Shown piece after piece: positions 34,740-44,067 of a stretch of DNA of 64,000 nt. Origin of the DNA: Prochlorococcus marinus CUG1415 (lineage in GTDB: Bacteria > Cyanobacteriota > Cyanobacteriia > PCC-6307 > Cyanobiaceae); assembly GCF_017696015.1 (NCBI RefSeq), contig NZ_JAAORL010000002.1:310001-374000 (forward strand), given 5' to 3'. Numbering within the stretch: position 1 is the first letter of the stretch; each line of letters starts with the position of its first letter. The position numbers and the translations under genes are program-made. The notes beneath the pieces are model-generated. The model did not search any database, was not told the origin of the DNA, and saw only the letters and a list, made by a program, of their open reading frames with translations.

Positions 34740-35138
34740 TTAGTTTATAAGAATTGTTTGCGATCCATCTTTGTTATCTGTTACGGTTATTTTTTTATCT
34801 GGAAATGACTTAGATAATAAGCTTTTCAATTTTGAATCGGGAAATGATTTAGAAACTAAACTTTTCAAGTTTGAATCTTCATCAGAAATTATATTTGTCG
34901 AAACTTCTGCACTAACTTTAAAATTTTTATCAACTAATAATTCTCTATCATTATTAGTTTGGTCTTCAATTAAAGATTTCTTTTGATATTTAAGTATTAA
35001 ATTAGCCAATAATGCCTTGTTTTTTCGACTATACAAAGGGATTGATAATTTCTTTGCTTCTTGCCGTAATATTCTGACGGTTAGTTTAAGTAACTCATCT
35101 TTTTTGTTTACTTCATTATCAAGGTGATTTTTGATCAT
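34740..35138 (-). CDS. Rho_N/SAP-like domain protein
   Basis: 132 residues. LLKLTVRILRQEAKKLSIPL followed by YSRKNKALLANLIL is a Rho N-terminal/SAP-like helix-extended-helix motif, usually a nucleic-acid-binding or protein-docking module. The second half is polar with two SFPD repeats and ends in KITVTDNKDGSQTILIN. Function unknown. Confidence 0.65.
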   Translation of the reverse strand: MIKNHLDNEVNKKDELLKLTVRILRQEAKKLSIPLYSRKNKALLANLILKYQKKSLIEDQTNNDRELLVDKNFKVSAEVSTNIISDEDSNLKSLVSKSFPDSKLKSLLSKSFPDKKITVTDNKDGSQTILIN

Positions 35139-35254
35139 TATATTGAAAGCTTCTAAAGAAGATAGTATGAAAGTTCTGGATAATGCAATGTATTAATTAC
35201 TTATTAATAATTAACAGCCTCTATATTCTTACTAAACCACACAAATATAGTTTT

Positions 35255-35389
35255 CTATTTTAGAGCTATCAAAAGTACACCAAAAATAAGTGTTGATGAT
35301 AAAAAGCCAACTCCTAATAAAGTAGCAATTATGCTTGTATTTAAATAAACCTTTACGGTTGCAAGTTCATTACCTTCTTTTTTAGCCAT
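35255..35389 (-). CDS. Tiny membrane protein (44 aa)
   Basis: MAKKEGNELATVKVYLNTSI, then a hydrophobic helix with GVGFLSSTLIFGVLLIALK. One span with a soluble N-terminus. ATG start. No family recognised. Confidence 0.55.
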   Translation of the reverse strand: MAKKEGNELATVKVYLNTSIIATLLGVGFLSSTLIFGVLLIALK

Positions 35390-35464
35390 AATAAATTTTA
35401 TTTAAATAATGATCTTTTAAAATATCAAATCCTACAAATAAGTTTAAGTCTCTGATACAAATAT

Positions 35465-36076
35465 TTATTTAGGAAATGAATTCTTTAAATAGTTAAATAA
35501 AAAACCAGTTTTCTCATAAATATGAATTTTTTTTCTTCTTAATTCAATCCCATAAGGATTTGTAAATATCGCCAATAAAATTCTTAGAAATCTAAGTAAA
35601 TTACTTTTTGTTTCTGATTTCAGATCAATTGGCTTGTTAAGTTTTGCAAAACAATCTTGATTAATAATTTTATTTACAAGTAAGTCCTTTAAAACTTTTT
35701 TTCTCACTTCAACAGAAAGACTACTTAAAAGAACCTGTAAGCCTTTCATTGAAGATAAATCTCCGTTTAATATTTCTCTTATAATGCTTTGAAATAATAT
35801 CTCCCACTTATAAGGTTCTTTCTCAAAAAGATATAAAGCTGGACTATCTTTATTAGCAATTAATAACCTATTGCTTTCATCCAAATCATTTTGGTCTGAA
35901 TGCCAATAAGAATATAATGGTGAAAGCTTTTTAAGCTTAGATAAATCAACCAAATACTTAAACAAGAATTTCATTAATATTATAAGTAAATAAAGAAACA
36001 TCATCATTAATAAATAAATGAAAGATTCAGATTTTAAGTTCTTATAAATTGGGTATTTCTTGCAGGTAGTAAACAT
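35465..36076 (-). CDS. Hypothetical protein with N-terminal membrane helix
   Basis: 203 residues as drawn; the in-frame MMM codons near residue 24 are an alternative start. A hydrophobic helix (FLYLLIILMKFLFKYLVDL) leads into a helical soluble domain. GIELRRKKIHIYEKTGFLFN is near the C-terminus. No family recognised. Divergent from the next gene. Confidence 0.55.
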   Translation of the reverse strand: MFTTCKKYPIYKNLKSESFIYLLMMMFLYLLIILMKFLFKYLVDLSKLKKLSPLYSYWHSDQNDLDESNRLLIANKDSPALYLFEKEPYKWEILFQSIIREILNGDLSSMKGLQVLLSSLSVEVRKKVLKDLLVNKIINQDCFAKLNKPIDLKSETKSNLLRFLRILLAIFTNPYGIELRRKKIHIYEKTGFLFNYLKNSFPK

Positions 36077-36129
36077 TATCTTATTTTGTGAAAATAGAGG
36101 TATATAAAAATCTAATCTTTATAAAAATT

Positions 36130-36348
36130 ATGCTTTCTATAATTATGTTTGGAACTAGTAATTGGGTGCCTTCAGATTACCTTCTATATCTTGTTTTGAT
36201 TATGGGGGCACTAATAACAGCTGGCGTAGCTATGTCTGTTTTTTCATTTTACGAAGATCACTATTGGGGAGATAGGAATTTTAGAAATCAACTTAGATTT
36301 CATCCTTCTCATAAGAATTTATCCAATCATAATCCTAGAGAAATCTAA
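36130..36348 (+). CDS. Small two-span membrane protein
   Basis: 72 residues from the ATG at 36,130; a GTG at 36,088 would add 14. One hydrophobic segment (YLLYLVLIMGALITAGVAMS) and a polar C-terminal tail with HYWGDRNFRNQLRFHPSHKN. Followed at 36,365-36,388 by a GGTTG/CAACC hairpin that may be its terminator. Confidence 0.55.
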   Translation: MLSIIMFGTSNWVPSDYLLYLVLIMGALITAGVAMSVFSFYEDHYWGDRNFRNQLRFHPSHKNLSNHNPREI

Positions 36349-36492
36349 ATAAAATTAATTTCAAAAAAGGTTGCTTATCTAAAAACAACCTCTTCTTCCA
36401 ATGTAATAATTTATTTTTCATGACAATACATTTTATCTTTTTTAAAAGATGATTTTCTAAATTAATAAAAATTGAGCTTTAACATCAAATTC

Positions 36493-36536
36493 AAGGAGTC
36501 TGCCGTCCAGCTACAAAAACAAAAGCCCGCATCCAA
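36493..36536 (-). repeat. GGATGCGG/GGACGGCAG motif, copy 1
   Basis: On the minus strand TTGGATGCGGGCTTTT, 10 bases, then GCTGGACGGCAGACTCCTT. A related copy is at 62,464-62,501 on the plus strand. The two conserved blocks and their spacing are kept. Each lies close to a copy of the larger repeat and of the cupin gene. Confidence 0.45.
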
Positions 36537-36640
36537 CCCCTACTCGTAACTTAATCATATTTTAAATTTTGACAAAGATTTCTAAAGATTCTTGATTATT
36601 CATTACCGCCACTGATTCAACCCAATTCCATCCTTAACTT

Positions 36641-36856
36641 TCTTTCCTAAATAGGAACTTTTAAGGATAATTAATCTAAATTACAAAGTTATCCAAAATT
36701 TACTCAAACCATATATTTTCGCCAAAACCGATGGGAAAAAGTCTCCTAACTACTGACTAATTAACCATGTACCTTTATTTATTGCAAGCGTTCTTAAAAA
36801 TCAAAAAAACTAATCCATAACTCGTCAACATTTTTTATTGATTGAAATAACATAAA
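36641..36856 (+). repeat. Dispersed modular repeat R1 (degenerate)
   Basis: Begins CTTTCCTAAATAGGAACTTT, as in all later copies. An 11-bp-phased pair (TCCAAAA 36,692; CTCAAAC 36,703) and a block ACTACTGACTAATTAACCATG matching the conserved hairpin loop follow, then TTGATTGAAATAACAT. The following 80 bases up to the cupin start are also shared with the second cupin copy. Stem complementarity is poor here, so this copy is decayed. Confidence 0.7.
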
Positions 36857-36944
36857 AAAAACACTTAAAAGTTAAATTCGGTACTGAAAAATATTGTAAA
36901 AATAAATATTATAAGCCTAAATAATTTTCTAGGAATCGAAATTC

Positions 36945-37373
36945 ATGATTAAGAATTTTTGCATAGTAATAGCCTTTGCTTTAATGCTCATCAACCCAAG
37001 TATTTCTATAGCTGCAAAATCTCCTGTTGATGTACAAGAAGTCTTTGTGGGCTCTGAGACTATGGATGGAGATGCTCTTAAATATCCAAAAGGTAAAGCT
37101 GAAATAAGATTACAAAGAATCGAGTTAGCCGAGGGAGGGATAGTCCCACTCCACTCTCATCCAATTCCATTATTAGGAAATGTTGAGCAAGGTTCGATCG
37201 TTGTTAAAAGACAAGGAATGGAAGATCTTACATATACTGCAGGGGATACTTTTATAGTTGGTCCAAAGACACCAAAACATACAATGGGTAATGCAAAAAC
37301 TGATAATGCAATAGTTTGGTTCGCAGCAATAGGAGCAAAAGATATCCCAATCCTAATTCCCGCCGAAGGATAA
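36945..37373 (+). CDS. Exported cupin domain protein, copy 1
   Basis: 142 residues. A signal peptide (CIVIAFALMLINPSISIAA) precedes a single cupin domain: AEGGIVPLHSHPIPLLGNVE carries the two metal-binding histidines, and GPKTPKHTMGNAKTDNAIVW the later His. Probably a small periplasmic metal-dependent enzyme or binding protein. 134 of 142 residues match the copy at 61,176-61,604, and about 90 upstream bases are shared. Confidence 0.82.
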   Translation: MIKNFCIVIAFALMLINPSISIAAKSPVDVQEVFVGSETMDGDALKYPKGKAEIRLQRIELAEGGIVPLHSHPIPLLGNVEQGSIVVKRQGMEDLTYTAGDTFIVGPKTPKHTMGNAKTDNAIVWFAAIGAKDIPILIPAEG

Positions 37374-37401
37374 TTTTTAACTTTAAATCAATTTTTTTTG
37401 A

Positions 37402-37440
37402 TTGACAGGCAAACTAAAATAAGGAGCAATTAGCTCTTTT
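37402..37440 (+). promoter_or_regulatory. TTGACA-N7-TAAAAT block before DUF3764 gene
   Basis: TTGACAGGCAAACTAAAATA and then a small GAGC/GCTC hairpin with a T run, ending three bases before the ATG at 37,444. It also follows the cupin stop, so it may terminate the cupin transcript and start the next one. Confidence 0.5.
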
Positions 37441-37443
37441 TGT

Positions 37444-37728
37444 ATGACTATTGAAACTACTGTGTTCACCTTTAAACTTTCAAATACATTTGAGGAGTGG
37501 GTAAAAATGTTTGATAGTCCTGAGATAGTTGCATTTCATAAATCCGTAGGTCTAACTCCACTCTATCGAGGCAAAAGTTTAATTAATCCTAAAGAAGTTA
37601 TTGTTATTCATCAAGCTAAAGAAGGAATAGCTAAGCATGTATTCTCAGATCCAGAAACCATAAAGAATATAGAGGCTGGAGGTCACATATATAGCACAAC
37701 AAAAATTACAAGTTGGGTTTCAGATTAG
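37444..37728 (+). CDS. DUF3764 family protein
   Basis: 94 residues. TTVFTFKLSNTFEEWVKMFD and FHKSVGLTPLYRGKSLINPK followed by EVIVIHQAKEG match the cyanobacterial DUF3764 family (a small alpha/beta fold, possibly a dimeric barrel). Function unknown. Preceded by the promoter-like block. Confidence 0.72.
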   Translation: MTIETTVFTFKLSNTFEEWVKMFDSPEIVAFHKSVGLTPLYRGKSLINPKEVIVIHQAKEGIAKHVFSDPETIKNIEAGGHIYSTTKITSWVSD

Positions 37729-37759
37729 TTAAAACACTTACTTTTGGAACTCTAAAAAT

Positions 37760-37930
37760 TTAATATAGATTATTTTCAAATTCAGGTCTCATTTTAATTA
37801 GTTTTAAAATTTCTAATTCAAGTTCCTCTTCGTAATTAAAACCTAAAACATTGAGTGAGCTAAACCTAATGAAGTTTATTTTTTTTAAGTTATTTCCATT
37901 TTTGTAAATTAATAACTTAATAATTGATTT
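37760..37930 (-). pseudogene. ORF remnant without start codon
   Basis: Open minus-strand frame ending FNYEEELELEILKLIKMRPE FENNLY at 37,760, clearly protein-like, but no ATG, GTG or TTG lies between the preceding stop (37,931) and this segment. Probably the 3' end of a decayed gene. Confidence 0.35.
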
Positions 37931-37988
37931 TTATGATTTAAAGAAAATGCTTAGTTTTTGATTCAATACCTTAAAAACCTTTAAAGAA

Positions 37989-38027
37989 TTGACAGTAAAT
38001 ATAAAATGAATTAGCTCCTTATTTTGT
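37989..38027 (+). promoter_or_regulatory. TTGACA-N7-TAAAAT block
   Basis: TTGACAGTAAATATAAAATG followed by AATTAGCTCCTTATTTTGT and the ATG at 38,028. Same spacing as the other blocks, with a weak hairpin. Confidence 0.45.
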
Positions 38028-38423
38028 ATGAAGTTAAAAAATATTTTAAAAACTACTGGGATTCTTCATATTCTATTGGGATTATTAATTATTTTCCTAC
38101 TAATTTTTTCTGTAGAGACTATTGCTGGAAATGCATCTAATGAAACATTGCTTCTTGTTAGAGGTACTGCGGATGTTGTAGCAGCTAGTAATTTAGGTAT
38201 AGGTTTTTTATTGATTATTGGCAGCTCTATCAAAGATAAAAAATCTATAAAAAAAGTTTTATCAGGTGAACTAGCTTTAATGGCCTGTTTGTTAGCAGTA
38301 GCTTTATTCAATACTTTTAATGCTGGAACAATTGTTGATGGAGGTCCTCCACCTCCTTTTTGGTTTGTTTTGATAGTCAACCCTATATTATGTATTTATG
38401 GATTAGTTAAAAGGAAAAAATGA
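38028..38423 (+). CDS. Hypothetical four-span membrane protein
   Basis: 131 residues, about four helices (LHILLGLLIIFLLIFSV; LGIGFLLIIGSSI; GELALMACLLAVALFNTF; FWFVLIVNPILCIYGLV). The short GGPPPPFW loop before the last helix is distinctive. No family recognised. Preceded by the TTGACA block. Confidence 0.6.
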   Translation: MKLKNILKTTGILHILLGLLIIFLLIFSVETIAGNASNETLLLVRGTADVVAASNLGIGFLLIIGSSIKDKKSIKKVLSGELALMACLLAVALFNTFNAGTIVDGGPPPPFWFVLIVNPILCIYGLVKRKK

Positions 38424-38500
38424 AACGCTTAATTTTATTTATATCTTATTATGGCTTTATGGAATTAGAAGAATTATTTTTAATTTCATCCTCATTTTCT

Positions 38501-39006
38501 TTACCAAAAACTTTTGCTAATAGGCTTTGAGGTATATAAATTATTTGATAAATTTTTCGCACATTTATCATTAGTAAATATGATATTTTTTTTAGTTTTT
38601 TGCCATTTTTGATTTAGAAGTTTTAATCCTTCAATATCATTTTCTAATAGAGCTAACTTTGTACCCTTAGTCTTTATTTCTTCAAGTAATGGAATCATTT
38701 GATTATGATTCTTACACCAATTAGCAGAATAGAATTCGTACCCTTTTCTTTTACTCTCATCCATAAGCAAGCTTAATGAATTACTGGCTTTTCTAATGTC
38801 TGCTTTTAATTGAATTTTTTTTGATGCTTCTCCTTTTGGAAGTTGCTCAAATTTATTAAAATAAATACATCTTTTGTATATAAAGACGTAATAAATCACA
38901 ATTGTAGTGATTGAAACACCTGCTATTAATAAAAAAATTAAAATCCATTTAATAAATTTATTTAATTTAAATTTTTTATCTTTTTCTCCTATATTTTTTT
39001 ATTCAT
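38501..39006 (-). pseudogene. Membrane-anchored thioredoxin-like gene with frameshift near its start
   Basis: From 38,990 down to 38,501 a frame encodes an N-terminal helix (FIKWILIFLLIAGVSITTIV) and a soluble part with GYEFYSANWCKNHNQMIPLL, reminiscent of a thioredoxin-type WCxxx motif. The only good start, ATG at 39,006, is out of frame by one base at a run of seven A (38,994-39,000 on the plus strand as T). One extra base gives MNKKNIGEKDKKFKLNKF. Could be a pseudogene, a phase-variable gene, slippage or a sequencing error. Confidence 0.55.
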
Positions 39007-39118
39007 GAATAAAATTAATTTTTATTATTTTTTTTAAAATTATATCTACTATTAAATTTAGAAATCTTTTTAAGTGATCATTGACATACATTTACAGAGA
39101 TGAACAAATCTCACTTAG

Positions 39119-39254
39119 CACTTTCATTAAAAGTGACTTTAATGGATAATAAATTGATATTCAAAAAAGTTACCCAAACTTTAATCAAATCCTATATTTT
39201 TGCCTAGAATCCATGTTAATAAAGAGACCTAATTACTTGCTAATGAAGGTTGAA
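39119..39254 (+). repeat. Dispersed modular repeat R2 (truncated)
   Basis: ACTTTAATGGATAATAAATT matches the core. The 11-bp-phased pair CCAAAC (39,174) and TCAAAT (39,185) follows, then a decayed version of the hairpin with TACTTGCTAATGAA. The right part with the second pair and the promoter block is missing. It lies 40 bases upstream of the TPR-CHAT gene. Confidence 0.6.
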
Positions 39255-39294
39255 CCAAAGAAGAAAAACTCATAGGCATACTCTGAAAAATTAA

Positions 39295-42200
39295 TTGAAA
39301 AATTTATTCTTATCAAGAAAAATGTTTTATATTCTAATACTACTTATTAGTTATGTAGCATTACCCTTAAAAGTAATTTCTGATAACACCAATTTAAAAT
39401 CATCAAATAATAAAACTGAAAATATCTTTTCCATCATAAATAAAAGTAATTACTTCTTTGATCAAGGAGTAAAGAAAATGAATAAGAGTGAATATAAAGA
39501 AGCTTTAGAAGATTTTAATAAAGCGATAGAAATTAATCCTAGTTTTACAAATGCGATTTTTAATAGAGCATTCATGAAAGATAAACTTGGTGATTTTTCT
39601 GGTGCTATAGATGATTACTCAAAAGTGATTGAACTTGATCCAAAAGATATTGATGCTTACTTTAATCGTGCACTTTTAAAGTCAAATAATAATAATCCTC
39701 AAGGCGCAATTGCTGATTACTCAAAAGTGATTGAACTTGATCCAAAAGATATTGATGCTTACTTTAATCGTGCACTTTTAAAGTCAAATAATAATAATCC
39801 TCAAGGCGCAATTGCTGATTACTCAAAAGTGATTGAACTTGATCCAAAAGATATTGATGCTTACTTTAATCGTGCACTTTTAAAGTCAAATAATAATAAT
39901 CCTCAAGGCGCAATTGCTGATTACTCAAAAGTGATTGAATTAGACTCTAAATCTAAGAAAGCATTATTATTTAGAGGCACTGCGAAATATCAAATTAAAG
40001 ATTATAGTGGCGCAATATTAGATTTTTCGGTAGTTCTAAAACTGGAACCTAAAGATGAAGAAGCATTATTATTTAGAGGCTTGGCAAAGACACGTTTAAG
40101 TAACCAAAGAGGGGCGATAGAAGATTATTCCCAAATAATTACTATTAATCCAGAAAACGTTGCTGCTTTGGAATCAAGAGGCATAGGTAGGGTGATTTTA
40201 AAAGATTACAAAAATGCGATTAATGACTTTAATAGGATTCTAGAATTAGAACCTAAAAACTATGTAGCTTTTGCTTGGAGGGGTAATGCTAAAGGTGAAT
40301 TAAAGGATTTTGAAAATGCTCTAAAAGATTTTAAACAAGCTTTAAAAATCAATAAGGACTATAAAGATGCATTAGATTTCAAATCATCTCTTGAAAAAAA
40401 AATAGCCTTAACAAACAAGATTGAGGGATTGGATCAAATTTGGAGTCTTCAGAATCAAATTCAAGAATATAAAACTAAAAAAGAATACAAAAAAGTTATT
40501 GAAAGTTATAAAAAGATTTTTGAAATAGAATCTAGAATTAATCGTCAAACTTCATTTCCTCTAAGTTCAATAGCTTATCATTATGAAAAGTTGGGAGAAT
40601 ACGAGAATGCTCTCAATTATCAATGGAGAGCAATAAAACTTGAAGAATCTATTTCTGGTAAAGATTCTATAAAAGTAGCTAATCTTTTAAGCGATTTAGC
40701 ATTCCTTTATCAAGGAGGAAAATATTATCTTCCAAAAGAAAAATTTGAAGAAGTTTTTAAAATTTATAATAGAGTTTTAAAAATAAAAGAAAATGAATAT
40801 GGGATTAATAGTATTCAAGTTGCTGCAACTTATCAAAATATAGCTTCACTTTATTCAGCTAAAGCAAATTGGGAAAAAGCCATTGAATTAAGGGAAAAAG
40901 CAATAGATATTTTATCTAAGGTAAAAGATCCAAAAGATTTTTATACATCGGTTTTAGACTATAAAGGCTTTTTATTCTCTCAAATTTCATACGATCTTGT
41001 AAACGCAGGTAACCTAATAGGAGCTAAAAGTTATGCCCAAAAAAGTCTGGGAATCAAAACAAAACTTTATCCTAAAGATCATGAAGAAATTGCAGGTGCA
41101 TATGAATCTCTTGGATCTATTTTTTATTACTTGGGAGACTTTGCAAAATCGCAAAGCTATATAAATAGCGCTTTAAAAATTTATAAAAAGGATAATAAAA
41201 AATATAAACTTGAATTAGATTCTTTACAAAAACTTGATCAAATAATTACATATTTAATTGCAGCAAAGGAGGGTAAAAAAACAACATTTAAAAATAGTAT
41301 TTTACTTTCATCAAATATGAATGAGGATGACCCTGAAGCATCTTTAAAACTCACTATTGATTCTGTTTATCTCACTTTGAGAGGATCTTTTGATAAAGCA
41401 ATAAACTTATTAGAAAAAAAATTAAAATTAATAGAAAAAAATAGAGGAATTGATAACTTTGATTTTTTGAGAACATTAAGTTCTATTGGAGAAATATATA
41501 TTTTTAACGGGGATATTATTAAGGCAGAGGAGTACTTAGAAAGAGCCTTAGAAAATTACAATTTGTACTTTAATACTAATATCATTAACAATGAAATTTT
41601 AGAACTTTATCAAAGAGTTGCCACACTTTATATCTTAAAAAAGGATTCTAAAGAGGCAGAAAAATTCATTGAGAAAACAATAGAATCGTCTATAATTTTC
41701 GCTAAAGAACAATCCCAATATTTAGCTGAAAGTGATCGCAAAAATTTTGCTAGTTTAATTTTATCGCCATATGAAACTCTATTCACAGTAATTGATGAAC
41801 TTCCGAATGGTAAACAATTAGCCCTTAAGGCAAGAATTAACAGGCAAGGTTTATTAGAAGACATTGAAAGATATCAATCAAGTTTCTCAAATTTGAAGAA
41901 TGAAGAAAAAGAAATAGCTTATGAAATAAAACAATTAAATATTAAATTATCAGATGTATTACTAAATAAGGAAGACTCTCAAAAATTAAGTAGAAAGAAA
42001 AAAAAACTTGAAGAAAAACTATACTCTAAATTACCTTCACTAAAACCAAGAATTATAGAAATTCAAGAGATTAAAGATCTACTTCCAGAAAATTCTGCAT
42101 TGATTGAATTTCAAAAATATCGCTCCTTAGAAATTAATAAAAGAAAAAATTCCTCCTCTAACAATCTTGGTGATTACAAATATATAGCTTTAATACTAAA

Positions 42201-43245
42201 ATCAGATGGTGAAATTCTAAAAATTAATCTTGGACAAGCAGAAGAGATAGAAAACAAAATCAACGAAGTTTTAATAAGTATTGAAAACATTAATCCTAAT
42301 TCACAAGATCTTTTAGAAGAACTTGGAAATTTGATAATAAAACCATTAGAAAAAGCTATAAAAAATACAAATACAATTTTCATTGCTCCTGATGCCGAGC
42401 TAAATAGGATACCTTTTGCAGCTATTGGTTCTTATGAAACAAATAAACTATTGGGAGAATTAAAAGAAGTAAGATTATTAACTACTGGAAGAGAATTAAT
42501 AGAGTTAGCAAGAAACAAATTAACTAGTAAGAAAAATTCTTTGGTTGTAGCAAATCCTAAGTTTGATTTAACAAAAAAATCATTGATTATAAATATTGAA
42601 GATAATAATTCCCCTCAGAAAAGATCAGGTATCCTTGATAATCGTAATTGGCAAGAATTAAAAGGAACAATTGAAGAGGGAGAGATAATTGCAAGTCTTC
42701 TAAATGGAAAACTACTAATGCAAGAGGAAGCTACCTCTATTGCTATTCAAGAAACTCAGTCCCCAAAAGTTATCCACATAGCAAGCCATTCATACTTTGT
42801 TGATAACAAAGATGAAAAAAATCCTTTACTTAGGAGCGGGATAGTACTTGCAGGAGCTAATAATCCTAAATTATTTCCTAATGATGATGGTTATCTAACT
42901 GGACTAGAGATTACTAGACTTAATTGGCAAGGTACTGAATTGGTTGTTATTTCTGGTTGCGAATCTGGTAAAGGGGATAGTGAATCTGGAGAAGGGCTAT
43001 TTGGACTTAAAAGAGCAATTTCTGTTGCAGGAGGCAGATCAAGTATTCTGTCTTTATGGGAAGTGGACGATGGGGCTACTGCATCTTTTATGAAAAGCTT
43101 CTACAAAAAATTAATTAATGGAGATGATAAGGCAACTGCTTTAAAGAAAACACAAAATGAATTTAAAAAACATCCGATACCTGGATTTAGGCACCCATAT
43201 TTCTGGTCAGCATTTCAATTAAGTGGAGATTGGAATAAAATCTAA
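39295..43245 (+). CDS. Exported TPR-CHAT (caspase-like) protein
   Basis: 1316 residues, TTG start (ATG at 39,322 possible). KNLFLSRKMFYILILLISYV forms a signal peptide. About 12 TPR units fill residues 50-370 (IDAYFNRALLKSNNNNPQGA and similar), more TPRs follow to about 800, and the C-terminal 350 residues are a CHAT domain: HIASHSYFV with the catalytic His (about 1165), then VVISGCESGKGD with the catalytic Cys (about 1222) and LKRAISVAGGRSSILSLW. CHAT proteins are caspase/separase-like proteases or scaffolds. Here the protein should be extracytoplasmic. Three perfect 102-bp repeats lie in the TPR region. Paired with a metallopeptidase. Confidence 0.85.
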   Translation: MKNLFLSRKMFYILILLISYVALPLKVISDNTNLKSSNNKTENIFSIINKSNYFFDQGVKKMNKSEYKEALEDFNKAIEINPSFTNAIFNRAFMKDKLGDFSGAIDDYSKVIELDPKDIDAYFNRALLKSNNNNPQGAIADYSKVIELDPKDIDAYFNRALLKSNNNNPQGAIADYSKVIELDPKDIDAYFNRALLKSNNNNPQGAIADYSKVIELDSKSKKALLFRGTAKYQIKDYSGAILDFSVVLKLEPKDEEALLFRGLAKTRLSNQRGAIEDYSQIITINPENVAALESRGIGRVILKDYKNAINDFNRILELEPKNYVAFAWRGNAKGELKDFENALKDFKQALKINKDYKDALDFKSSLEKKIALTNKIEGLDQIWSLQNQIQEYKTKKEYKKVIESYKKIFEIESRINRQTSFPLSSIAYHYEKLGEYENALNYQWRAIKLEESISGKDSIKVANLLSDLAFLYQGGKYYLPKEKFEEVFKIYNRVLKIKENEYGINSIQVAATYQNIASLYSAKANWEKAIELREKAIDILSKVKDPKDFYTSVLDYKGFLFSQISYDLVNAGNLIGAKSYAQKSLGIKTKLYPKDHEEIAGAYESLGSIFYYLGDFAKSQSYINSALKIYKKDNKKYKLELDSLQKLDQIITYLIAAKEGKKTTFKNSILLSSNMNEDDPEASLKLTIDSVYLTLRGSFDKAINLLEKKLKLIEKNRGIDNFDFLRTLSSIGEIYIFNGDIIKAEEYLERALENYNLYFNTNIINNEILELYQRVATLYILKKDSKEAEKFIEKTIESSIIFAKEQSQYLAESDRKNFASLILSPYETLFTVIDELPNGKQLALKARINRQGLLEDIERYQSSFSNLKNEEKEIAYEIKQLNIKLSDVLLNKEDSQKLSRKKKKLEEKLYSKLPSLKPRIIEIQEIKDLLPENSALIEFQKYRSLEINKRKNSSSNNLGDYKYIALILKSDGEILKINLGQAEEIENKINEVLISIENINPNSQDLLEELGNLIIKPLEKAIKNTNTIFIAPDAELNRIPFAAIGSYETNKLLGELKEVRLLTTGRELIELARNKLTSKKNSLVVANPKFDLTKKSLIINIEDNNSPQKRSGILDNRNWQELKGTIEEGEIIASLLNGKLLMQEEATSIAIQETQSPKVIHIASHSYFVDNKDEKNPLLRSGIVLAGANNPKLFPNDDGYLTGLEITRLNWQGTELVVISGCESGKGDSESGEGLFGLKRAISVAGGRSSILSLWEVDDGATASFMKSFYKKLINGDDKATALKKTQNEFKKHPIPGFRHPYFWSAFQLSGDWNKI
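39613..39938 (+). repeat. Perfect 102-bp tandem repeat inside the TPR-CHAT gene
   Basis: Units begin at 39,613, 39,715 and 39,817 and are identical over 102 bases; a fourth starts at 39,919 and diverges after about 20 bases. Each unit encodes one 34-residue TPR. Identity at third codon positions indicates recent duplication or gene conversion. Confidence 0.9.
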
Positions 43246-43302
43246 TAAAAAATAATTGTTAAACAATAAGATTAGTCTATAATTAAATAAAATTTTGAAA
43301 TC

Positions 43303-44067
43303 TTGAAAAAATTTTTTTCATTTATCTTATTTTCCTTTATTTTTGCTGAGGGTAGTTACGCAAATATTTTTGATAACTTAAGGAATGAAGGATCAAAGAA
43401 AACTGATATTTTCACCTACATAGATAAAACAACTAAGTTCTTAAACACTGAGTGGGATAAAGATGAGGATTTAAAAAACGCATTAAGACCACCACAAATT
43501 TTACCAATAGCTGCTGATTCAAAAGTATATGGTGGATGCGGTGAGTATTCAATTGGGGCAGAAGTAGGTGGGAGTGCTTATTGTCCAAGGACACATACTA
43601 TTTTTTTGGTTCCAGAACAGCTTCAATATTTTGCGGATGAATTTGGACCATCTGCAGTAGCTTTTGTTGTTGCTCACGAATACGCTCATGCAGTGCAGTT
43701 AGCTTTTGGTATTTTAGGAACTTTAAAAGATCCAGCTTTAGAACTCCAAGCAGATTGCATAGCTGGAGCATTTATAAAAGATGGGAGTTCAGAGATAGGA
43801 ATAACAAGACAAGATACTCTTGACATGGCTAATTTAGCTTATGCAATAGGAGACCCGACTCATGGTAGTGGAGCTCAAAGAAAATATGCTCTCTCAGCAG
43901 GCATGGGAATAATTGATTATGGATGTACTAATAAAGAAATGGAAAATTTGGGTAATAACAAAGTAGATACTTCTATTGTGTCTACAAAAAGATCTATTGA
44001 TTCAAAATTAAATTTAAATATAACTCCTTATCCAAAAACTATCGTAGGTTCTTTTAAAGTTAATTAA
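43303..44067 (+). CDS. Exported neutral zinc metallopeptidase (YpfJ-like)
   Basis: 254 residues, TTG start. Signal peptide MKKFFSFILFSFIFAEGSYA, then VYGGCGEYSIGAEVGGSAYC and AFVVAHEYAHAVQLAFG with the zinc motif HExxH (from about residue 126) and ELQADCIAGAF with the third ligand. Matches the putative neutral zinc metallopeptidase family (YpfJ type), at typical length. It starts 57 bases after the TPR-CHAT stop and is likely co-transcribed with it. Confidence 0.82.
   Translation: MKKFFSFILFSFIFAEGSYANIFDNLRNEGSKKTDIFTYIDKTTKFLNTEWDKDEDLKNALRPPQILPIAADSKVYGGCGEYSIGAEVGGSAYCPRTHTIFLVPEQLQYFADEFGPSAVAFVVAHEYAHAVQLAFGILGTLKDPALELQADCIAGAFIKDGSSEIGITRQDTLDMANLAYAIGDPTHGSGAQRKYALSAGMGIIDYGCTNKEMENLGNNKVDTSIVSTKRSIDSKLNLNITPYPKTIVGSFKVN

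Noticed and set aside
38066-38380. A 104-codon minus-strand frame
   Set aside because: It is the antisense of the four-span membrane protein gene and has no sensible start context.
39613-39938. Possible CRISPR array
   Set aside because: Units are contiguous 102-bp identical coding repeats with no unique spacers and no cas genes.
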